The position numbers and the translations under genes are program-made. Below are positions 26,340 to 35,185 of a DNA stretch of 64,000 bases, in pieces. Where the stretch lies: the NCBI RefSeq assembly GCF_013304825.1, contig NZ_JAAWUO010000008.1, positions 1-64,000 of the forward strand. Direction: 5' to 3'. The notes below the pieces were generated by a model. The model was not told the DNA's origin, searched no databases, and worked only from the letters and a program-made list of their open reading frames with translations. Numbering within the stretch: position 1 is the first letter of the stretch; each line of letters starts with the position of its first letter. The DNA comes from Blautia schinkii (GTDB taxonomy: Bacteria; Bacillota; Clostridia; Lachnospirales; Lachnospiraceae).

Positions 26340-26530
26340 CTGTTTTGAAAAAACGGGGAAATTCGTGGGGAGGGGAGGCACTCGGAGTTGCGAAGCCCGT
26401 TTCCCCTCCCCACACCCCACCCCTCCGGGCACGCCAAAGTGTCCCCTCCGAAAGGGAAAGAGCCCCACTGCCCAAGTGTCCCCCTGGAAAGAAACTATCC
26501 GTCAGAAGACACAGGCTCTCCGCCCAGGAG
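26340..26530. other. GC-rich intergenic segment with long hairpin
   Basis: Roughly 190 bases are much richer in G and C than the surroundings. A perfect 12-bp stem GTGGGGAGGGGA (26365-26376) / TCCCCTCCCCAC (26402-26413) encloses a 25-base loop. Downstream, AAGTGTCCCC occurs twice, about 47 bases apart. Overlapping short frames exist on both strands, with Pro/Arg-rich or otherwise unconvincing products, and none is called. It may be a repeat element or a structured 3' end of the transporter operon. Confidence 0.5.
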
Positions 26531-26549
26531 CGTACGTCAGACGCCCGAC

Positions 26550-26571
26550 ATTGTACAATATCTGGTACAAT
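26550..26571. promoter_or_regulatory. inverted repeat upstream of pflB
   Basis: ATTGTAC (26550-26556) and GTACAAT (26565-26571) form a dyad with an 8-base centre, about 65 bases before the pflB -35. It could be a regulator site. It does not match the Rex (TTGTTAA-type) or FNR consensus. Confidence 0.3.
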
Positions 26572-26635
26572 TTTCTCATTAATTTTATCAATAGTACATT
26601 CCCTTGTATATTATAAAGAACATACATCTAATCTG

Positions 26636-26664
26636 TTGACTTTGAAATCTGAATCTGTTATCTT
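26636..26664 (+). promoter_or_regulatory. promoter of pflB-pflA
   Basis: TTGACT (26636-26641), exactly 17 bases, TATCTT (26659-26664). It lies about 80 bases before the pflB start codon. Confidence 0.65.
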
Positions 26665-26744
26665 ATGGTCGTCATGAGAAATGTTATATATTACTAACTG
26701 CGCGGGCAGTGAACGAATAATGATTAAGACAGAACAGAGAAAGG

Positions 26745-29018
26745 ATGTGCAACAAATTGGCAAAAGTTAATTTCGAGCAGTGGAACGGATTCAAAGGCGA
26801 TCGTTGGAAAGAGAAAATCGACGTTCGTAACTTCATCAGCATGAACTATACACCATATGATGGAGATGCTTCCTTCCTGGAAGAGCCAACAGAGGCAACT
26901 GATAAACTCTGGGGCAAACTTCAGGAGCTTCAGAAAGAAGAGCGTGCAAAAGGCGGCGTTCTTGATATGGAGACAGAGGTAGTAACAGGAATTACAGCAT
27001 ACGGTCCTGGATATATCGATGAGGAGCTCAAAGACCTGGAGCAGGTTGTAGGTCTTCAGACAGACAAACCTCTGAAACGTGCTTTCATGCCATACGGCGG
27101 AATTAAAATGGCAGAGCAGGCATGTGAGACTTACGGATACCATGTAAGCGACAAAATCAAAGATGTTTTCAACAACTATGAGTTCAAAACACACAACCAG
27201 GGTGTATTCGATATCTACACACCAGAGATGAAGAGAGCACGTCACAACAAGATCCTTACAGGACTTCCGGATACTTACGGACGTGGACGTATCGTAGGTG
27301 ACTACAGACGAGTAGCTCTTTACGGAATCGATTACCTGATCGCAGGTAAAGAGAAAGACTTCGCAGCATGCGACCGTCAGGGTATGAGACGTTATGACTT
27401 CCAGCTTCGTGAGGAGATCGCAGATCAGATCCGCGCTCTGAAGAAGATGAAAGAAATGGCTCAGATCTATGGCTTTGATATTTCCCAGCCGGCTAAGAAT
27501 GCAAAGGAAGCATTCCAGTGGCTGTACTTCGGATATCTTGCAGCGATCAAGACTCAGAACGGAGCTGCAATGAGTGTTGGACGTATCTCCACATTCCTTG
27601 ATATCTATATTGAGAGAGATCTTGAGAACGGAACTCTTACAGAGAAAGAGGCACAGGAGCTTGTTGACCATATCGTAATGAAATTCCGTATGGTTAAATT
27701 CGCTCGTATCCCGTCTTACAACCAGCTCTTCTCCGGTGACCCGGTATGGGCAACTCTGGAAGTAGCAGGTATGGGACAGGACGGACGTTCCATGGTAACA
27801 AAGAACGACTATCGTTTCCTTCATACACTTGAGGATATGGGACCGGCTCCGGAGCCGAACCTTACAGTTCTCTATTCTTCAAGACTGCCTGAGAACTTCA
27901 AGAAATATGCAGCAGACATCTCTGTTACAACAAGTTCCATCCAGTACGAGAACGATGATGTTATGCGCCCGGTATGGGGCGATGACTACAGCATCTGCTG
28001 CTGTGTATCTGCTACAGAGACAGGTAAAGAGATGCAGTTCTTCGGTGCTCGTGCAAACCTTGCAAAATGCCTTCTTTACGCGATCAACGGCGGTGTTGAT
28101 GAGAAGACAAAACAGCAGGTAGGACCTCAGTACCAGCCGATCACTTCCGAGTATCTTGACTATGACGAAGTAATCGCAAAATATGATCAGATGATGGACT
28201 GGCTTGCACATCTGTATGTCGGAACACTGAACATGATCCACTACATGCATGATAAATACTACTATGAGGCAGCTGAGATGGCACTTATCGATACAAAGGT
28301 TGACCGTTCTTTCGCAACTGGTATCGCCGGATTCTCACATGTAGTAGATTCCCTTGCCGCTATCAAATATGCAAAAGTAAAAGCAATCCGTGATGAGGAC
28401 GGAATCACAACAGACTTCCAGGTTGAGGGTGACTTCCCACGTTATGGTAACGATGATGACAGAGCAGACGAGATCGCAACCACTCTGCTTTCCACATTCC
28501 TTGAGAAGCTGAAACACATCCATACCTATCGTGATTCCAAGCCAACCACATCCATCCTTACCATCACATCCAACGTTGTTTATGGTAAAGCTACAGGATC
28601 TCTTCCGGACGGAAGAAAAGCCGGCGAGCCTCTGGCACCGGGAGCTAACCCGTCTTACGGCGCAGAGCAGAACGGACTTCTTGCTTCCCTGAACTCTGTT
28701 GCAAAGCTTGACTATGAGGATGCACTTGACGGAATCTCCAATACTCAGACAATCAACCCGGATGCACTTGGCCATTCAGAGGAAGAGCGTACAGAGAACC
28801 TTGTAAATGTACTTGACGGATATTTTGACCGTGGGGCACATCACCTCAATGTAAACGTATTCGGTAAAGAGAAACTTATCGATGCTATGGAGCATCCGGA
28901 AAAAGAGGAGTATGCAAACTTCACGATCCGTGTTTCCGGATACGCTGTTAAGTTCATCGACCTTACAAGAGAGCAGCAGCTTGACGTTATCGCAAGAACC
29001 TGCCACGAAAGGATGTAA
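26745..29018 (+). CDS. pflB: formate C-acetyltransferase (pyruvate formate-lyase)
   Basis: The 757-residue glycyl-radical enzyme converts pyruvate and CoA to formate and acetyl-CoA in anaerobic fermentation. The active-site cysteines lie in SICCCVSAT (Cys418-420) and the radical site is Gly732 in RVSGYAVKF near the C-terminus. Length and the blocks [25 protein letters not shown] and GMGQDGRSM fit PflB. Start choice is slightly uncertain: AAAGG abuts the ATG at 26745 by one base, and an in-frame TTG at 26757 has better spacing. The activase gene follows after eight bases. Codon use suggests high expression. Confidence 0.96.
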   Translation: MCNKLAKVNFEQWNGFKGDRWKEKIDVRNFISMNYTPYDGDASFLEEPTEATDKLWGKLQELQKEERAKGGVLDMETEVVTGITAYGPGYIDEELKDLEQVVGLQTDKPLKRAFMPYGGIKMAEQACETYGYHVSDKIKDVFNNYEFKTHNQGVFDIYTPEMKRARHNKILTGLPDTYGRGRIVGDYRRVALYGIDYLIAGKEKDFAACDRQGMRRYDFQLREEIADQIRALKKMKEMAQIYGFDISQPAKNAKEAFQWLYFGYLAAIKTQNGAAMSVGRISTFLDIYIERDLENGTLTEKEAQELVDHIVMKFRMVKFARIPSYNQLFSGDPVWATLEVAGMGQDGRSMVTKNDYRFLHTLEDMGPAPEPNLTVLYSSRLPENFKKYAADISVTTSSIQYENDDVMRPVWGDDYSICCCVSATETGKEMQFFGARANLAKCLLYAINGGVDEKTKQQVGPQYQPITSEYLDYDEVIAKYDQMMDWLAHLYVGTLNMIHYMHDKYYYEAAEMALIDTKVDRSFATGIAGFSHVVDSLAAIKYAKVKAIRDEDGITTDFQVEGDFPRYGNDDDRADEIATTLLSTFLEKLKHIHTYRDSKPTTSILTITSNVVYGKATGSLPDGRKAGEPLAPGANPSYGAEQNGLLASLNSVAKLDYEDALDGISNTQTINPDALGHSEEERTENLVNVLDGYFDRGAHHLNVNVFGKEKLIDAMEHPEKEEYANFTIRVSGYAVKFIDLTREQQLDVIARTCHERM

Positions 29019-29026
29019 TAAAAAAT

Positions 29027-29776
29027 ATGGGCGACCAGAAAAAAATCACTGGCTACGTCCACTCACTGGAGAGCTTCGGCTCTGTTGACGGACCAGGAGT
29101 CCGGTATGTGATCTTTTTGAGCGGCTGTGCCATGCGCTGCCAGTTCTGCCACAATCCGGACACCTGGCAAATGAAAACAGGAACGGAGTACACAGCAGAT
29201 GAGCTGCTTGAAAAAGCCTGTCGATACCGCTCTTACTGGGGAAGTAAGGGCGGTATTACTGTGAGTGGAGGCGAGCCACTGTTGCAGATCAATTTTCTTA
29301 TTGAACTTTTTAAGAAAGCCAAGAAACAGGGAATCCACACAACTCTTGATACCAGCGGCAATCCTTACACAGAAGAAGGCCCATGGCATGAGAAATGGGA
29401 AGAGCTGATGAAATATACAGATCTTGTCATGCTGGATATTAAACACATTGACGAGGAGCAGCATAAGATCCTCACAGGATGTACCAATCAAAATATCCTT
29501 GCCATGGCACAGAAGCTTTCTGATATGGGGATTGCAATGTGGATCCGTCATGTGCTTGTGCCGGAGCGTAATGACCGTGACGATTATCTTCACCGCCTGG
29601 CTGATTTTATCGGTACACTTAAGACCGTTGAAAGAGTAGAAGTTCTTCCATATCACACCCTGGGAATCTTCAAATGGGAAAATCTTCACATTGACTATCC
29701 GTTGAAAGGCATCAATCCACCGACAAAAGATCGGATCGAAAATGCGGAGAAGATCCTGGGTGCAGGTACTCACTGA
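29027..29776 (+). CDS. pflA: pyruvate formate-lyase activating enzyme
   Basis: A 249-residue radical SAM enzyme that installs the glycyl radical in PflB. Cys34-x3-Cys38-x2-Cys41 (CAMRCQFC) holds the 4Fe-4S cluster. GGITVSGGEPLLQ binds SAM, and DTSGNPYTEE and MLDIKHIDEEQH are activase blocks. It is in the same operon as pflB and is followed by a terminator. Confidence 0.95.
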   Translation: MGDQKKITGYVHSLESFGSVDGPGVRYVIFLSGCAMRCQFCHNPDTWQMKTGTEYTADELLEKACRYRSYWGSKGGITVSGGEPLLQINFLIELFKKAKKQGIHTTLDTSGNPYTEEGPWHEKWEELMKYTDLVMLDIKHIDEEQHKILTGCTNQNILAMAQKLSDMGIAMWIRHVLVPERNDRDDYLHRLADFIGTLKTVERVEVLPYHTLGIFKWENLHIDYPLKGINPPTKDRIENAEKILGAGTH

Positions 29777-29834
29777 TCATAGAAAATATTCGGGCGGATA
29801 TTTATGAGCCGCAGAAACCTATCAGATTTTGATA

Positions 29835-29881
29835 AAACCATATTTCATGTCGTAAAATGGACATGAGATATGGTTTTTTTA
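29835..29881 (+). terminator. terminator of pflB-pflA
   Basis: AAACCATATTTCATGTC (29835-29851) pairs with GACATGAGATATGGTTT (29860-29876), followed by a T-run to 29880. It lies about 60 bases after the pflA stop. Confidence 0.88.
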
Positions 29882-29976
29882 TATTTCTTACTATACTTTG
29901 AAAAAAAATAATGATATCATAGATGTGTTGAAAAACATGATGGAATACTATGTGTAAACAAGGCAAAGGAAGAATA

Positions 29977-32100
29977 ATGGGGATAAAAGAAACAATGACA
30001 ATGCAGGAAGCATTGGCAATGAAGCAGCATCTGGAGCAGGTTTTTTCTATTGTGCGCTTTTTGGACAGAGAAACACTGGAAACAGGCCGGGGTGTGGAAG
30101 AACCATGTCAGTGTTATTCGATATGGGGTAAAACTAATCAATGCGACAATTGCATTTCCAGGAAGGCATTTGAGCAGAAATGTCAGAAAACAAAAATAGA
30201 GATCGTAGATTCAAAAGTCTATCAGGTTATTGCCAGATACCTGGAGATCGATGAAGTACCATATGTTATGGAAATGATCAACAGCCTGGAAAGAGATGAT
30301 ATCATTGATGCTGAGGATAAGGAGAATCTTCTGGCTGAACTCAGCGGATATGCAGATGCACTGTACAAAGATGTTCTGACAGGAGTTTTTAACAGAAGAT
30401 ACTATGAGGAAAAGGTGAAAAATCTGGAGAGTTCTGCCGGAGTAGCCATGGTGGATCTGGATGATTTTAAACTTTATAATGATACATATGGTCATGATGC
30501 AGGAGATAAAGCACTGAAAACAGTAGTAGATGTCATTCGCCGCCATGTTCGTAAGAATGATAAGGTTATCCGTTTTGGCGGAGATGAGTTCCTGCTTCTG
30601 ATCCCGGATATTAATATCGATAATTTCACCAAGAAACTGAGAGAGATTAAGGAGGAAGTTCATGCAGCCAGAGTTCCAGGTTATTCCCAGCTGAAACTTT
30701 CCGTAAGTATTGGTGGCGTGCTGTCATGCAATGAGACACTTGGAGAAGCGGTTTTAAAAGCGGATAAATTTATGTATCAGGCCAAGACACGTAAGAATAT
30801 GGTAGTTATCAGCGATAATGAGATTAAGGGAGGAGGGAATTCTGAGGAATTCCTTATGCGGGATAAGACCAGGCTGACCATTCTTATTGTAGATGATTCT
30901 GAAATGAACCGTTGTATCCTTTCGGAGATGCTTGGCGAAGATTATGATATTCTGGAAGCTACCAATGGAGAAGAAGCGATCAGTCTTCTGAGACAGTACG
31001 AGACGGAAATTTCCCTTGTGCTTCTTGATCTTGTCATGCCTGTAATGGACGGATTCGGTGTGCTGAGTTATATGAATGAGCGTAACTGGATCGAAGATAT
31101 CCCGGTAATTATGATCTCAGGAGAGGATTCCGTATCCTATGTGAGGCGTGCGTTTGACCTGGGAGTTGCAGACTATATCAAGAAACCGTTTGATGCACAG
31201 ATCGTATACAGACGTGTATACAATACCATCACACTTTACGCGAAACAGCGAAGACTTCTTCTTCTTGTAGCAGATCAGATTTACGAGAAAGAGAAGAACA
31301 ACCGAATGATGATCAGTATTTTGAGCCAGATCGTAGAGTTCCGTAATGGAGAGAGCGGCGCGCATGTACTGCATATTAACATTATTACAGAACTGATTCT
31401 TGAGAGACTGATCCAGAAGACGGATAAATATGATCTTTCCGGAGCTGTGCGCGGGATGATCGTTACAGCATCTGCACTTCACGATATTGGAAAGATCGGT
31501 ATTGATGACAAGATCCTCAATAAACCCGGAAGGCTGACAAATGAAGAATTCGAGGTCATCAAGACCCATAGCGTCATTGGAGCCTCCATGCTTGAGAGTC
31601 TGGAATATTATAAAGATGAGCCACTGGTACGGATTGCCCATGATATCTGCAGATGGCATCATGAGCGTTATGATGGAAAAGGTTATCCGGACGGCCTGAA
31701 AGGTGAGGAGATCCCGATTTCCGCACAGGTAGTTGCTCTGGCTGACGTATATGATGCACTGATCAGCGATCGTGTATACAAAAAAGCCTATTCTCATGAG
31801 AAAGCTGTTGAGATGATCCTGAACGGAGAATGCGGAACCTTTAATCCGTTGCTTCTGGAATGCCTGACAGATATTCAGGGCCGCCTGAAGGAAGAAATGC
31901 TTACAATGGCAGAAGAACGTGTGGAAACTGAGGATAAAGGAAGTGCAACATCAGAATTTGAGGGTTACGAGAAAACGAAAGAACAGCTATTTAAGACAAT
32001 GTCCGAAGATCTCCGAAAAGAATACATAGATAAGGTCCCTATGATCGGGGGGGGGGAACAGACGTTCCTGAAAAAACCGAATAAAAAAATCCATTCATAA
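29977..32100 (+). CDS. GGDEF - receiver - HD-GYP cyclic-di-GMP signalling protein
   Basis: The protein has 707 residues and no membrane helix. The N-terminal region (1-115) has a Cys pattern, Cys-x-Cys near 43-45 and Cys-x2-Cys near 55-58, suggesting metal or redox sensing. The GGDEF domain (about 125-285) has an intact RFGGDEF near 200, so diguanylate cyclase activity is plausible. A response-regulator receiver follows (about 300-415), with LLDLVMP carrying the phospho-acceptor Asp near 350. The HD-GYP domain (about 440-620) has HDIGKIG and HHERYDGKGYPDG and should hydrolyse c-di-GMP. AAAGGAAG favours this ATG over one nine codons earlier. A run of ten G lies near the 3' end. Its partner kinase is not adjacent. 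Confidence 0.9.
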   Translation: MGIKETMTMQEALAMKQHLEQVFSIVRFLDRETLETGRGVEEPCQCYSIWGKTNQCDNCISRKAFEQKCQKTKIEIVDSKVYQVIARYLEIDEVPYVMEMINSLERDDIIDAEDKENLLAELSGYADALYKDVLTGVFNRRYYEEKVKNLESSAGVAMVDLDDFKLYNDTYGHDAGDKALKTVVDVIRRHVRKNDKVIRFGGDEFLLLIPDINIDNFTKKLREIKEEVHAARVPGYSQLKLSVSIGGVLSCNETLGEAVLKADKFMYQAKTRKNMVVISDNEIKGGGNSEEFLMRDKTRLTILIVDDSEMNRCILSEMLGEDYDILEATNGEEAISLLRQYETEISLVLLDLVMPVMDGFGVLSYMNERNWIEDIPVIMISGEDSVSYVRRAFDLGVADYIKKPFDAQIVYRRVYNTITLYAKQRRLLLLVADQIYEKEKNNRMMISILSQIVEFRNGESGAHVLHINIITELILERLIQKTDKYDLSGAVRGMIVTASALHDIGKIGIDDKILNKPGRLTNEEFEVIKTHSVIGASMLESLEYYKDEPLVRIAHDICRWHHERYDGKGYPDGLKGEEIPISAQVVALADVYDALISDRVYKKAYSHEKAVEMILNGECGTFNPLLLECLTDIQGRLKEEMLTMAEERVETEDKGSATSEFEGYEKTKEQLFKTMSEDLRKEYIDKVPMIGGGEQTFLKKPNKKIHS

Positions 32101-32109
32101 ATAAAAAAG

Positions 32110-32182
32110 GAGCCGGTGTGATCCGGCACAGCCCCTGTCAGACAGGGGACTGTGCATTGGAATTACACCAGCTCTTTATTTT
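32110..32182. terminator. nested bidirectional terminator
   Basis: An outer stem GAGC/GCTC with GGTGT/ACACC encloses an inner stem GCACAG-CCCCTG / CAGGGG-CTGTGC. T-rich tracts flank it on both strands (TTTATTTTTTAT on plus, CTTTTTTAT on minus). It overlaps the last codons of the minus-strand acyltransferase gene and would terminate the plus-strand signalling gene as well. Confidence 0.75.
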
Positions 32183-32903
32183 TTATAAGCATTTCTTTGA
32201 TGATATTCTGTGTATAAGCACCAAGATGACGTTGTGTATCACGGTCAAGCTCAGACGGGATGATCGGTTTGCCGTATTCAATGACAACATGTACAGGTGT
32301 CATTTTGGGAAAATTGGCCTCCCAGATATTGGCGGAATTGCTGATCGCTATAGGGATAATAGGACTTTTTGCCCTGGTTGCGATCTTAAAGCTTCCGTCA
32401 TGGAATGGCAGCATATCCAGCTCATCGGAATTTTTGTTTCTGGTTCCCTCGGGGAAGATGCAGACAGAAATGCCGGATTTCACATAGTCGGCAGCCTGGA
32501 GGATGGTTTTAAGTCCCTGCTTGATATCTTCCCTGTCAAGGAAGAGACAGTAGAGATTGTGCATCCAGTTGGAGAGCAGCGGGTAACGCTCCATTTCTTT
32601 TTTTGCTACATAGCCGGTACGTCCCGGGCAGCGGCTGTATGTGAGCAGGATATCAAAATAGCTTCTGTGGTTGGCAACATAGAGAACGGCCTGATCTTTG
32701 GGGACATTCTCCTCACCGATCACAGTTACCCTGGCTCCTGTAAGCCACAGGATAAACTTAAAGATGGCCTGTACCATGCGCAGGGAGCTGATATCCTTTT
32801 TCATGGGGGCGAATTTCCCGATGATCCATTCTATAAGAAGAACCGGGATCGTCAGCACCAGATATCCGATCACTGTGATACATACAAGTATAAATCGAAT
32901 CAT
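32163..32903 (-). CDS. plsC: 1-acyl-sn-glycerol-3-phosphate acyltransferase
   Basis: A 246-residue membrane-associated PlsC making phosphatidic acid from lysophosphatidic acid and acyl donor. It has an N-terminal helix pair (about 3-30), the catalytic NHRSYFD (78-84, His and Asp of HX4D) and FPEGTR (140-145) for glycerol-phosphate binding. An upstream in-frame ATG would add ten residues, but AGAAAGGACAAAAGAT places the start at 32903. It is monocistronic with a clear promoter and convergent with the c-di-GMP gene. Confidence 0.92.
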   Translation of the reverse strand: MIRFILVCITVIGYLVLTIPVLLIEWIIGKFAPMKKDISSLRMVQAIFKFILWLTGARVTVIGEENVPKDQAVLYVANHRSYFDILLTYSRCPGRTGYVAKKEMERYPLLSNWMHNLYCLFLDREDIKQGLKTILQAADYVKSGISVCIFPEGTRNKNSDELDMLPFHDGSFKIATRAKSPIIPIAISNSANIWEANFPKMTPVHVVIEYGKPIIPSELDRDTQRHLGAYTQNIIKEMLIKNKELV

Positions 32904-32967
32904 ATCTTTTGTCCTTTCTGTATTTGAACACATTACGGCTTTTTAAAAATGGCCGTGGTATTTTTTT

Positions 32968-32996
32968 ATTATACGAAGAATTTCAGATAGTTGCAA
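32968..32996 (-). promoter_or_regulatory. promoter of plsC
   Basis: On the minus strand, TTGCAA (32996-32991), 17 bases, perfect TATAAT (32973-32968). It is 65 bases upstream of the plsC start. Confidence 0.75.
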
Positions 32997-33059
32997 TAAA
33001 TCTTTTCCTGATTACATAGAATAAATACTGAGTAATGCGAAAAAACGGAGAAGCGCATT

Positions 33060-33500
33060 ATGAAAAAAGCAGTTTGTCTGCTTGCAATCCTGGTACTGGC
33101 AGCTGTACTATCCGGCTGCGGTCTTATCCGGATCGAGGAAGAAGAACGCAAACCGGTTGATTATACAGTGGTGGAACGCCAGGATATTCCTGCGGCTCTG
33201 GATGAGATCATGAATGAAAAAAAAGAAAAAGAGTTTCAGCTGAGCTATGAAATGGGAGAGACCCTGTACCTGGCAAAAGGCTACGGACGACAGATGAGCG
33301 GAGGATACAGCATTCAGGTGGAAGAACTGGGAGCCTCCTCAAACGGGCTTTTTTTTGTTACAAGACTTATTGGCCCGAAAGATCTTAATGAGGCCGGAGT
33401 TCCTTCTTATCCATGTATTGTCATAAAAACAGAACCCCAGAAGAAACCGGTGGTTTTCCGGGAGGGAAAGGCAGACAGCGGATCTGAGAAAGGGGAATAG
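33060..33500 (+). CDS. lipoprotein with PrcB-like C-terminal domain
   Basis: A 146-residue predicted lipoprotein. The signal peptide ends in the lipobox LSGC (Cys20). The mature part holds a PrcB-like domain (about 68-130), with LYLAKGYGRQMSGGYSIQV and a PYPCIVIKTE-like strand. PrcB in Treponema is a partner of a surface protease. Here no protease is adjacent; the next gene, three bases downstream, is sipL, suggesting a role in the spore envelope or a merely shared promoter. Domain similarity is judged by eye. Confidence 0.7.
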   Translation: MKKAVCLLAILVLAAVLSGCGLIRIEEEERKPVDYTVVERQDIPAALDEIMNEKKEKEFQLSYEMGETLYLAKGYGRQMSGGYSIQVEELGASSNGLFFVTRLIGPKDLNEAGVPSYPCIVIKTEPQKKPVVFREGKADSGSEKGE

Positions 33501-33503
33501 GCA

Positions 33504-35072
33504 GTGGAATTAAAAAAAGAAAGCATACAGGTGTTAAGAAAAAAAAGCCATGCAAGAAGCCAGATCACCTTTGACGAGGATTTTAATGTGCCGGATGCAA
33601 AGCCGGATGTGGGCAGGCTGATCCAGCATAAAGGACGCATTATAATGGAAGACGTACGTCTCACAGATGGAAAAGGGATCCTCACCGGAAATCTGGAAGC
33701 AGATGTGCTTTATGTGGGGGAAGAGAGCGGAATTGTCAGCAGTCTTACTGTAAAACTTCCGTTTGAGGAAACTCTGAATCTGAAAAATATCACAAACGGA
33801 GATAAAATGTGCCTGAAGTGGGAGATTGAAGATCTTGCGATCCGTCTGATCCATTCCAGGAAGCTGAATATCAAAGCACTGGTAACTTTTTGCGCAGCTG
33901 TGGATGAGACGAATCAGATCAGGATACCCGTTGCACTGGATACACCTGATGTATCTGCCAGAAAAAAACAGATCCGCTTTCTGGGACTTGGCGTACATAA
34001 AAAAGACACCTTGCGGATCAAGGATGAATACACCATTGCTTCCAATCGGCCGGATATTTCAGGACTGATCTGGTACACCATGGATATAAGGGGACTGGAG
34101 CTGAAATCCGGGGAAAATACAGTAAAAGCCAGGGGGGAGCTGTCTGTTTTTGTGCTGTATGAGTCGGAGGATACGGAGGCACCTGTGCAGTGGCTGGAAT
34201 ATTCCATGCCTTTCTCCGGCGAGGTGGAATGCACTGGCTGCACAGAAGAACTGATCCCGGATATCACAGTATCTGTGATGCACCAGAGCCTGGAAGCAAA
34301 GCCGGATGCAGATGGCGAGGAGAGGATTTTTGTTTCAGATGTAGTGCTGGAGCTGGATATGAAATTTTTCCGGGAGGAAGAATATGAACTAGTGACAGAC
34401 ATCTATACACCTGTCCGTGAATGTATTCCGGAAGGAAAGACGGAAATTCTGGACCGGCTTCTTGTGAGAAATTTTTCCAGATGCAGGCTCAGTGAGCGGA
34501 TCCAGGTCAAGGAGACACAGGGAAAAATCCTCCAGCTTTGTCACAGCCGGGGAAAAGTGAAGATCGATAAGACCAGGATCGTGGAAAATGGCGTGGAAGC
34601 CCAGGGAGTGGTGATGCTGAAGATTTTGTATATCATCGGAAATGACAGCATGCCGTTTTATTCCATGGAAGCCATGCTGCCGTTTACTTATGTGGTGGAG
34701 GCGCGTGGAATCCGTGAGGACAGCACGTATCAGTTAAAAGCGGAACTGGAGCAGCTTTCCGCAGCAATGGCAGATGGAAATGAGATCGAGATCCGTGCGT
34801 CTGTCGGCTTAAATCTTCTGGCTGTCAGTAAGGAAGAAGTTTTTGTTATAGATAAAGTAGAAGAAAAACCTCTGGATATGAAAAAGATCCAGGCAATGCC
34901 GGGAATCCTGATCTATATGGTGAAACCAGGAGATGAACTCTGGGATATCGCAAGAAGATACCACACATCTGTTGAGGAAATCAGAGAACTGAACGGACTG
35001 AACGAAAATCAGGAGCTTTCACCGGGAACTCCGATCCTTGTGGTGAAAAAAGTAGAAGGTCAGATCAAATGA
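33504..35072 (+). CDS. sipL: SPOCS/DUF3794 and LysM protein, SipL-like spore morphogenetic protein
   Basis: The 522-residue protein has repeated SPOCS (DUF3794) domains over residues 1-460 (for example FNVPDAKPDVGRLIQHKGRI, VKLPFEETLNL and VMLKILYIIGNDSMPFYS). A LysM domain occupies about 472-518 (YMVKPGDELWDIARRYHTS, then GTPILVV). Length and layout match SipL of Clostridioides difficile, which binds SpoIVA and anchors the spore coat to the forespore. The GTG start follows GAAAGGGGAATAG. This supports a spore-forming host. It is coupled to the preceding lipoprotein gene. Confidence 0.85.
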   Translation: MELKKESIQVLRKKSHARSQITFDEDFNVPDAKPDVGRLIQHKGRIIMEDVRLTDGKGILTGNLEADVLYVGEESGIVSSLTVKLPFEETLNLKNITNGDKMCLKWEIEDLAIRLIHSRKLNIKALVTFCAAVDETNQIRIPVALDTPDVSARKKQIRFLGLGVHKKDTLRIKDEYTIASNRPDISGLIWYTMDIRGLELKSGENTVKARGELSVFVLYESEDTEAPVQWLEYSMPFSGEVECTGCTEELIPDITVSVMHQSLEAKPDADGEERIFVSDVVLELDMKFFREEEYELVTDIYTPVRECIPEGKTEILDRLLVRNFSRCRLSERIQVKETQGKILQLCHSRGKVKIDKTRIVENGVEAQGVVMLKILYIIGNDSMPFYSMEAMLPFTYVVEARGIREDSTYQLKAELEQLSAAMADGNEIEIRASVGLNLLAVSKEEVFVIDKVEEKPLDMKKIQAMPGILIYMVKPGDELWDIARRYHTSVEEIRELNGLNENQELSPGTPILVVKKVEGQIK

Positions 35073-35114
35073 GAAAAACTATCGGAAACGAAAAAAAGCT
35101 GGAATATTTTGCTG

Positions 35115-35143
35115 TTGAAAAGAATGTAAAAATCATATAAAAT
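35115..35143 (+). promoter_or_regulatory. promoter of ispE
   Basis: TTGAAA (35115-35120), 17 bases, TAAAAT (35138-35143), 42 bases before the ispE start codon. Confidence 0.65.
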
Positions 35144-35185
35144 ATAAGTATAAATACTGTATACAAAGTACAAATGGAGGGGCAT

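Noticed and set aside
26323-26677. Overlapping short open frames in the GC-rich segment (both strands)
   Set aside because: Pro/Arg-rich, low-complexity products produced by base composition, no ribosome binding site and mutual overlap.
26724-27824. Long minus-strand frame (366 codons) opposite pflB
   Set aside because: Shadow of the highly expressed pflB codon pattern; Cys/Leu-rich product without motifs.
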